64,000 bases of DNA, taken from contig CM072336.1 of assembly GCA_036874045.1 (NCBI GenBank), positions 19,711,001 through 19,775,000 of the forward strand, given 5' to 3'. The stretch comes from Cymodocea nodosa (Eukaryota; Streptophyta; Magnoliopsida; Alismatales; Cymodoceaceae). Below the pieces are notes generated by a model, which worked only from the letters and a program-made list of their open reading frames with translations, was not told the DNA's origin and ran no database searches. Of this stretch, positions 57,901-64,000 are shown piece by piece. A program made the position numbers and the translations under genes. Position 1 is the stretch's first letter. Each line of letters opens with the position of its first letter.

Positions 57901-59412
57901 ATGTAAGCTTTAGCATCAAGTAGATGATGTGAAAAATAAAATTAATTTCCATGTCTAAAGGTGAAAGGGATTTCTCAACTAGAGGTGAACTTATTGAACA
58001 ACTTGGGGTGCATTAGAAACTCTCTAGCTAATTAAATGATTATGGGCAATCTTTCCAAAAATGTTTTGCTGTCTTTATTAGTCTGGTCATCATTTATGTT
58101 ATTTGATTTTATTGGAATTTAAAATTTACTAAAAGACTAGCAAAATTTAAGTATCAGAGAATTTGTTTGACATAAAATTGGACATTTTATTGTATGCATT
58201 TTATCTTGGTAACCTTCTGATTATGTGATTTTATTAATTTACTTTTCATCTTTTATTTTTTGATATGAATAGTATTGTTAACTTACACTTTATGACTAGA
58301 GATTTTATCATGTGATTTTATTAGTATACTTTTCATCCTTTATTTTTTCATGCAAATATTGTTAAATTACATTTTAAATGACCTGAGATTTTAAAAGCAC
58401 TTCTTTGCACACTTAAGAAAAGGATTATCTTTAGTTGAATGTGTTGTATTATATTAGGTCTTTAGTTAGAATATATTATAGTTGGTTTCCTTGGATTTTC
58501 ATTTTATTATATTTGTAGTTTTATTTTAGTAAATCCTAGCTAACCATTTTTGATGTACTTGAATATAGTGTGATCTTTATGGACTTCAACCAAGAGTTGC
58601 CATGCCAAGTAACTAATTTTATCTTCTTTGTTTTGTTGTTTTATTTTATTGTAGTACCATGGGATTTGATGTGTTGTTTTCAATTAGATATATATATGTT
58701 GGTCCCCTTCATTTTTGTTAAACTCTTGCTTTAAAATTGTTTGATTCTAGTGCACCATTTGGGTCTGTAGTTTAAATCTTGATGTAAGTTCATCTTCCTC
58801 ATATACCTTTCCTTTTCTTTTCTCCTTCCATATGTCTATTATAAGCTTGATCCTCTGTTCATTGAGATAGAGGATGAATTTCTTACTGAGTTGGCTCATC
58901 ATTTCTTAAAGGTCAACATTGGGTTTGGTCAAACTCATAACTTTCCTATTCAAATTTCTCAAAAGTTAGATGAGGGAAAACTTCTCAATTTACTTAATAT
59001 TTATGAAAACATTATAGGGATTAAATTGTTGCACAATAATCTAGATCATCCACTCACTAAGTGGTGGATAAATTTCTATTATTCATTTCTTAAAGGTCGT
59101 TATATAATTTAAGGCTTGCTAAAGATGTAGGATATGATAGAATGGGGCAACAAAAATGATATGGAAATGATTGGTGTTGTAATGTATTTATTACTAGTGT
59201 TGTTAAAACATCTAAGTAAATTCTTTGCCTTAAAAGGGCATTCCAATTGTCGTTGTCCATCTTTGAAGCCATGCTAGATGACATCTTTTGTGAATTAAAT
59301 GTTTAATCATATACGATAGTCTTGATTCTATCACATTTACTACATGTAGCATTACTACTTTTTAAGGGTTTAGGGTATCCTCTCTTAATCCAACCCTTGA
59401 TTGGATAGTTCA
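54961..59412 (-). repeat. Right arm of the 4.45-kb near-perfect inverted repeat
   Basis: Reverse complement of 42569-47020 (see that entry). In this orientation three PPT-like blocks are visible: 'aagtataatattatggaag' at 56813, 'atggtttaggtatggaagag' at 57014, 'aaagtttaggcatgggagag' at 57189. Each follows a '(g)ga(c/t)aa' word and resembles the 'acaatgtttagtttggggg' end signal of Athila/Tat elements. Also 57590-57770 holds two diverged copies of a 120-base unit around 'taactaggtg'. The arm ends exactly where copia Cop-C is cut. Confidence 0.97.
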
Positions 59413-59880
59413 CAGTTGATCACTCATAACTGCAGCAACATCTCCTACAACTGGAGAACCTTGCAGAATGTATAGGGGCCCATTTTTTACTCCTTTCATC
59501 ACTACCAATGAGCCTTTTGAGACCAACAGTTTGCCTCCTCCTCCTGAATACTTGAAACCCTTGGAATCAAGTGCCATCAAGGATATCAAGCTTTTACCTA
59601 GTTTGGGCACATGCCATACATCTTCAAGGATTCTTACTGTGCCATCATGCATCTTGAATCTAATTGTACCAATGTCAGCTCTTAGATAAACATCATCATT
59701 TGCTAATCTAACTTGTCCTCCATCAACAGTCTGATAAGTATAAAAATACTCCCTATTGGGAGTCATATGATGAGATGCTTCAGAGTTTAAGATCCAATGC
59801 TGATCTGTATATGCACTACAACAAACAGTCAAAGAAAAATCACCTTCAGACGTTGAATCTTCTTTTTCAGCTACTGACGC
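59413..59880 (-). pseudogene. Cop-C: copia protease, cut at the inverted-repeat border
   Basis: Encodes WILNSEASHHMTPNREYFYT, where the catalytic copia motif D-S-G-A-S has become N-S-E-A-S. It continues through QVRLANDDVYLRADIGTIRF, VWHVPKLGKSLISLMALDSK and GPLYILQGSP to VAAVMSDQL, then stops at the junction with the right arm. The normal continuation into the gag-pre-integrase histidines is absent. The loss of the catalytic Asp shows that this element was dead or dying independent of the break. Confidence 0.9.
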
Positions 59881-60765
59881 TCCCTTTGGATTTCAATTTG
59901 GGATAATTTACTTTCCAATGTTCCTTTTCTTTGCAATAGTTGCAAGTATCATTGGAGTACTTGCCTCTTGATTTACTCTTTCCTCTATACTTGTTATTGT
60001 TGCTTTGTTTCTGTTGACGTCTCCTACTATTTCCTTGATGTACAGTCAAATCAGATGTACTTGCATCATTACTCCCATGTGTAATCATGTGCTTAAGTTC
60101 TCTTGAGTGAAGACTGGACTTCACTTCCTCTAATGTGATTGTGTCTCTGCCAACTACAAAGGATTGCACAAAATTTTCAAATGACAGTAGAAGTGAAATA
60201 AGTAAAATGAGAGTAGCATCCTCATCTTCAACAATCACACCAATATTGCGTAGCTCCATAAGAATAGTGTTTAACTTATCCAAATGTTGCTTCAACGGTG
60301 TATCTTCCTTCATTTTTAAAGAGAACAACCTCTGCTTGAGCAATAAAGTTCTCTTGAGTGAAGACTGGACTTCACTTCCTCTAATGTGATTGTGTCTCTG
60401 CCAACTACAAAGGATTGCACAAAATTTTCAAATGACAGTAGAAGTGAAATAAGTAAAATGAGAGTAGCATCCTCATCTTCAACAATCACACCAATATTGC
60501 GTAGCTCCATAAGAATAGTGTTTAACTTATCCAAATGTTGCTTCAACGGTGTATCTTCCTTCATTTTTAAAGAGAACAACCTCTGCTTGAGCAATAATTT
60601 ATTAGTAAGGGATTTTGTCATGTACAGTGTTTCCAACTTGTTCCACAACCCAGAAGCTGTGGTCTCATCAACAACTTCAATAATAACTTCATCTGATAGG
60701 CATAGTAAAATAGTGGAGTGAGTCTTCTCTTCTTGTTGTTCATACTCTGTAGATTTTTTATCCAT
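59867..60765 (-). pseudogene. Cop-C gag with an exact 251-base internal duplication
   Basis: Minus strand from ATG 60765 (MDKKSTEYEQQEEKTHSTIL). Copia gag core: LLCLSDEVIIEVVDETTASG, LWNKLETLYMTKSLTNKLLL, then LKQHLDKLNTILMEL. The segment KQRLFSLKMKEDTPL to SSLHSREL appears twice because of the duplication, and since 251 is not divisible by three the frame is lost. The C-terminus has a zinc knuckle CNYCKEKEHWKVNYP (last Cys changed to Tyr). Tnt1-like lineage. The upstream end of gag is probably missing its first ~80 residues or lies in broken frames before 60765. Confidence 0.88.
60097..60597. repeat. Exact 251-base tandem duplication
   Basis: Copies at 60097-60347 and 60348-60597 ('gttctcttgagtgaagactg' ... 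'ctctgcttgagcaataa'). I saw no difference between them, so the event is recent compared with the decay of the gene it lies in. Confidence 0.92.
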
Positions 60766-60959
60766 AGTCGACTCCTTGTTTAAAGGTGTTCAAATGCCCT
60801 ATTGCTTCAACAAAGCCCTCATTTTTATTTGCCAAAGGCTGAAATTGTTTTTGCCATTAAACTTATCCACTTTCAAAGTCAGTGTTGACATCACAAAATG
60901 TGTAAATTCTATGCAAAATCACTGTTTACCTTCAAACAGACCGAAGATGCCAACCTTGT

Positions 60960-61550
60960 GTACTGACGAGTCTCTCTTATGGACTGACTTGTATGCACAG
61001 GCTGTTGTGCGTTGGAGGAGTGGACAGACCACGTTGAGCAAATGCTGGCAGACGTGCAAGAGAGTATCACGTGGACGACTATTGTAGGCAGATGCACAAG
61101 AGAGTGTCGTGCGGACAACTGTTGCAAGCAAACGTGTGAGAGAGAGCAGACGTGCAGACGACAGTCGAGCGGACGGTAGTCACACAGATGGCATGCGAGC
61201 AAGCGATAGTCGTGCGTATGGTAGGCAGTAGTCTCCCGGGCAGCAGGTGAGCAAGCGACAATCGTGCGGGCGGCAGGCGGAGGCAAACAGCAATCGTGCG
61301 AAAGGCAGGCGGTAGTTGCGCGAGCGCAGACTTTCGAACAAATGTAGAGTTGCGTGGACGGACGTAGAGACAGACACACGTGCGCAGATAGATGTGCGGA
61401 CGTACGCGCGTAGCCAGATGCACGGACGTACGTGCGCAGGCAAACACACAGACGTACACGAGCAGACAATCTCGTGCGGGTAGATGTTGTGAAGGTGCGC
61501 ACAAGGACGAAGCGCACTGGCAACACGTGCAGACAGATGTTGATCTTTCG
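60960..61550. repeat. GC-rich degenerate minisatellite in the Cop-C leader
   Basis: Between primer site and gag, about 600 bases of imperfect repeats of words such as 'gcgagcaagcgac', 'gtgcggacgtac', 'cagacgtgc', 'aatcgtgcgg'. The GC content is far above the rest of the window. Three minus-strand frames stay open for 141-205 codons because the repeat contains few T-start stops. These are not credible proteins. Confidence 0.75.
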
Positions 61551-61604
61551 GCTGATTTTCTCCTAAAAAAATAATCTTTCTTTTCTCTTCCAAAGAAACC
61601 CTAG

Positions 61605-61617
61605 CTCTGATACCAAT
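61605..61617 (-). promoter_or_regulatory. Cop-C primer-binding site
   Basis: Minus strand ATTGGTATCAGAG, continuing GCT, directly inside the LTR at 61618. It matches the 3' end of initiator-Met tRNA. Confidence 0.93.
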
Positions 61618-61907
61618 TGTTGTGCGAGAGAAAAGAGAGAAGCGATAAAAACCAAACACACAAAGTCAAAATTTACGTGGTTCCCTAAATTGGATATGTC
61701 CACGGATGGAGAGAGATTTGGTTTTCTATTCAAATGGAGTACAAAAGAATCAACAGCCTTATGGGTGCCTTAGGTCCATGCTTAAATAGCATGGACAATA
61801 CAATTGGTCAAATGACCAAAATACCCTTACACTAATTCAAGTCATTCAACAAGAATAATGGAATGTATTTGTTGAGAAAATAGACTTTGTAATAAGGTCC
61901 TACAACA
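61618..61907 (-). mobile_element. Cop-C 5' LTR
   Basis: TGTTGTGCGAGAG at 61618 to GGTCCTACAACA at 61907, 290 bases. Inner edge is fixed by the primer site, outer edge by the TGTTGT...ACAACA ends. The 3' LTR and all of pol after protease are missing to the left. Confidence 0.85.
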
Positions 61908-62717
61908 ATAGACAAATGAAGAGAAGAAAAACAACAATTAAATGTTAAGTTAAAGACATGAATATCTTATTCTATGTTCTTTCTTTTGATTAATTCAACA
62001 AAGTATCTATCTATAATATAGTATAGGCATGCATTAGATATTTCCAATGAAGGAACAAATTAAGTTAAGGAAATCTATATAAACATTGTAGTACATTAGT
62101 ATGAACTATTTAAAATACATGAAAATGAGACTATATTTAAAATGTTTTCTAGATTTCTAGTTATAGCTAATTCTTTATAAGCATTAGATAGAGAATGTTC
62201 AGAAGATGAGCTAGTTAGAAAGATCCTCGGTTCCCTCACAATTGATTGAAGGTAGAAGACAACCACTATAGAGGAAGTGAAAGATGTCAATAAGTACTCA
62301 TTAGACGAGTTGATTGAAAATCCTTGGAGGAGTGTGAAGTCAAAGGTTTATGTTTTAGCTTTTCCAACTCAATCAGAGTTTTCATAGTTTTGAGAAAAAT
62401 AATACTATTTTTATGTTTGGTAGAAGACAACCACTATAGAGGAAGTGAAAGATGTCAATAAGTACTCATTAGATGAGTTGATTGAAAATCCTTGGAGGAG
62501 TGTGAAGTCAAAGGTTTATGTTTTAGCTTTTCCAACTCAATCAGAGTTTTGATAGTTTTGAGAACAATAATACTATTTTTATGTTTTAAATTATTAGAGT
62601 TTTTCTTAAGATTTTAAAGTGTTACAAAATTTATTTCACTTGGGTTGTAAGTGGAGGATAAAACTAACAAAAAATATTTTTTGTTATTTCTTGATTTTTA
62701 AACAATGAAGATATTTT
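61908..62717 (+). pseudogene. Small copia gag fragment with a 168-base duplication
   Basis: Around 62190-62350 the plus strand reads SEDELVRKILGSLTI, then TTTIEEVKDVNKYSLDELIEN, the copia gag segment normally reading xVRKILRSLP...T.IEEAKDLxKLSLDELIGxL. The second half (unit 62251-62418) is repeated at 62419-62586 with few differences. The rest of the stretch is AT-rich without features. Which element it came from is unclear. Confidence 0.6.
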
Positions 62718-64000
62718 TGTTAGGACCAAATGACTTACTAGAAGGGAGTTAAATGATAATTTTAAGAATTTTATGTTATATTATTGTTAAATGATTTTTA
62801 ACTATTTAAAGTTTAATTGAATAATAAATAAACTAATAAACTAAACCATGATAGTGTAGAGAAACTTCAGAATTAAAGTATACAGAGAATTTTAGATGGT
62901 TTACCTTTAATAGCTAGTCTACCCTCAAGGTACACCTTAGGCTTCTATCAACTTTCACTTACACACTTGCTTTCAGGTTGAAGCAAGAACCAATCACAAT
63001 TTTAAGCTTTTAGGTTGTAGTTCTAACTAATATTTTAGAGAAGTTTTCTAGTTGAAACTTCAACAAACCAATAATTTTTTCTTCAATTAGAGATTTAGAT
63101 GTAAAGAACTTTTTCACTTATATCAACTTAAGAGATTCTTGCACTTTGACTAGATGTGTCTGTATGAATTTTTGGTTTTGCTCAATAGCTCTTATTGTAT
63201 GTATATTGATCTCTATTTTTTTCTTCAACTTTAGGTTTCTTCTTATACCTAAAGAGTATAACTATCAAAAATAGCTCCAATGTTATTTAGCCTGTTGTAC
63301 TTAATAAACTATTAGGCCTAAATTTGGAAAATTACCATTGAGTGTATAGTATCTCTGAAGCCCTCTGAATTTTCTTGTCTTTTTGAAATGTTTCATTTGA
63401 AACCTTTCGAAACCTTTTCTTAAATCTTTCAAAGATCTGAAAAGTCTTTTTATCCTTGGCATGTGAATATTTAAGTTCATCATGTGAAGTTTTTTAAAAT
63501 TCAAACTGCTTGTATTGAAACCTTCTAAAACTACTTTCAAACAATTTCATTTGAAACCTTCCGAACATTCCTTTCAAAGTATCTGACTTCTCTGAACAGT
63601 TATACCTTTCTATTTGTTATGGGAGTCTTTAAGTTAGACATGTGAGATCTTTTAAATATAAATTGTTCATTTTGAAACCTTTCGAAATTATCTGACTTTC
63701 GGATTATTTCATTTGAAACATTTCGAAAGAATATACTAAAACCATCCGAAGGCTTGGTACTCCCTCCTTTCATTTTTCTCATGTGATTCTTTAAGTTTTG
63801 CACGTGAGACTTTTTTAGTTTCGATTTATTGTTTGAAATCTTTTGAAAACACTTATCTTCAGATAGTTTTACTTGAAACCTTTTGAAACTTTCTTTTTGA
63901 GTTGCAACTATTTTAATTCAACTTTCGGACAATTTAACTTCAAACCTTTTGAAAATTCTTTCCTTTCAAACTATTTCACTTGGAATCTTTCGAAATACTT
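62718..64000 (-). mobile_element. SIRE-type copia LTR, cut by the window end
   Basis: Starts TGTTAGGACCAAATGACTTA, related to the Cop-A LTR. 62890-63060 repeats the Cop-A LTR order: 'tagctagtctaccctcaagg', 'acacacttgctttcaggt', 'gaagcaagaacc'. From 63340 it is an array of 'tttgaaacctttcgaaa' units with CACGTGAGACTTTTT or CATGTGA boxes (63484, 63639, 63778, 63801), comparable to the Cop-A hairpin array but in another sequence. No primer site lies to the left, so it is a 3' or solo LTR. Internal part not seen. Confidence 0.75.

Noticed and set aside
42569-59412. Interpretation of the palindrome as one giant DNA transposon with long terminal inverted repeats
   Set aside because: No target duplication at 42564-42568 versus 59413-59417, no transposon-like end sequence, and the transposase inside has its own borders at 47632 and 51626.
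60909-61659. Long overlapping minus-strand frames (141-205 codons), Cys/Arg/Ser-rich
   Set aside because: Three different frames are open over the same GC-rich repeat, as expected from composition. No domain, and the position is a retroelement leader.

Overview
This window is a piece of a flowering-plant nuclear genome, most likely a dicot, made almost entirely of nested and decayed transposable elements. The evidence is a strongly AT-rich background, plant-type Ty1/copia and Athila-like Ty3/gypsy proteins, copia primer-binding sites matching the 3' end of initiator-Met tRNA, a plant F-box remnant and a PIF/Harbinger transposase with introns. I cannot name the species. I see no intact single-copy host gene, no rRNA or tRNA gene and no organelle block. 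Nearly every coding segment carries stops or frameshifts.

Layout. 1-2424: minus-strand remnant of an unusual retroelement ORF and its leader. 2425-8283: copia element 'Cop-B' (minus), with LTR fragment, gag and 5' LTR, but with a piece of Athila LTR (2940-4185) where pol should be. 8284-20025: plus-strand Athila-like material: integrase, a 2.25-kb ORF with 14 in-frame stops, gag, a captured F-box gene, and a 2.2-kb LTR. 20026-25000: AT-rich non-coding DNA and CA-rich repeats. 25000-29805: two very old plus-strand copias (Cop-F, Cop-E). 29812-30496: a Harbinger-type MITE with TTA target duplications. 30505-31113: reversed Athila LTR fragment. 31576-39967: 'Cop-A', an almost complete SIRE-type copia (minus) with 1.8-kb LTRs, inserted in an older Tnt1-like copia 'Cop-D'. 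42569-59412: a very large inverted repeat, with arms of about 4.45 kb that are nearly identical and a 7.9-kb spacer holding a decayed Harbinger transposon. 59413-61907: copia 'Cop-C' (minus), cut off exactly at the end of the right arm. 62718-64000: a further SIRE-type LTR running out of the window.

Three observations stand out. First, the near-perfect 16.8-kb palindrome must be recent, or an assembly product. If transcribed it would make a very long double-stranded RNA. Second, the LTRs and leaders of unrelated elements are built from short hairpin units in several sequence 'dialects' (TTAACTCAACGAA, TTTCGGATAGTTA, GGTTGAACC and their complements). Copia and Athila LTRs even share a module made of a CACGTG box followed by GACTTAAG. 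Third, the nonsense codons in the long retroelement ORFs are nearly all of the kind made by C-to-T change of CAG, CAA or CGA, mostly CAG to TAG. That fits decay driven by cytosine methylation.
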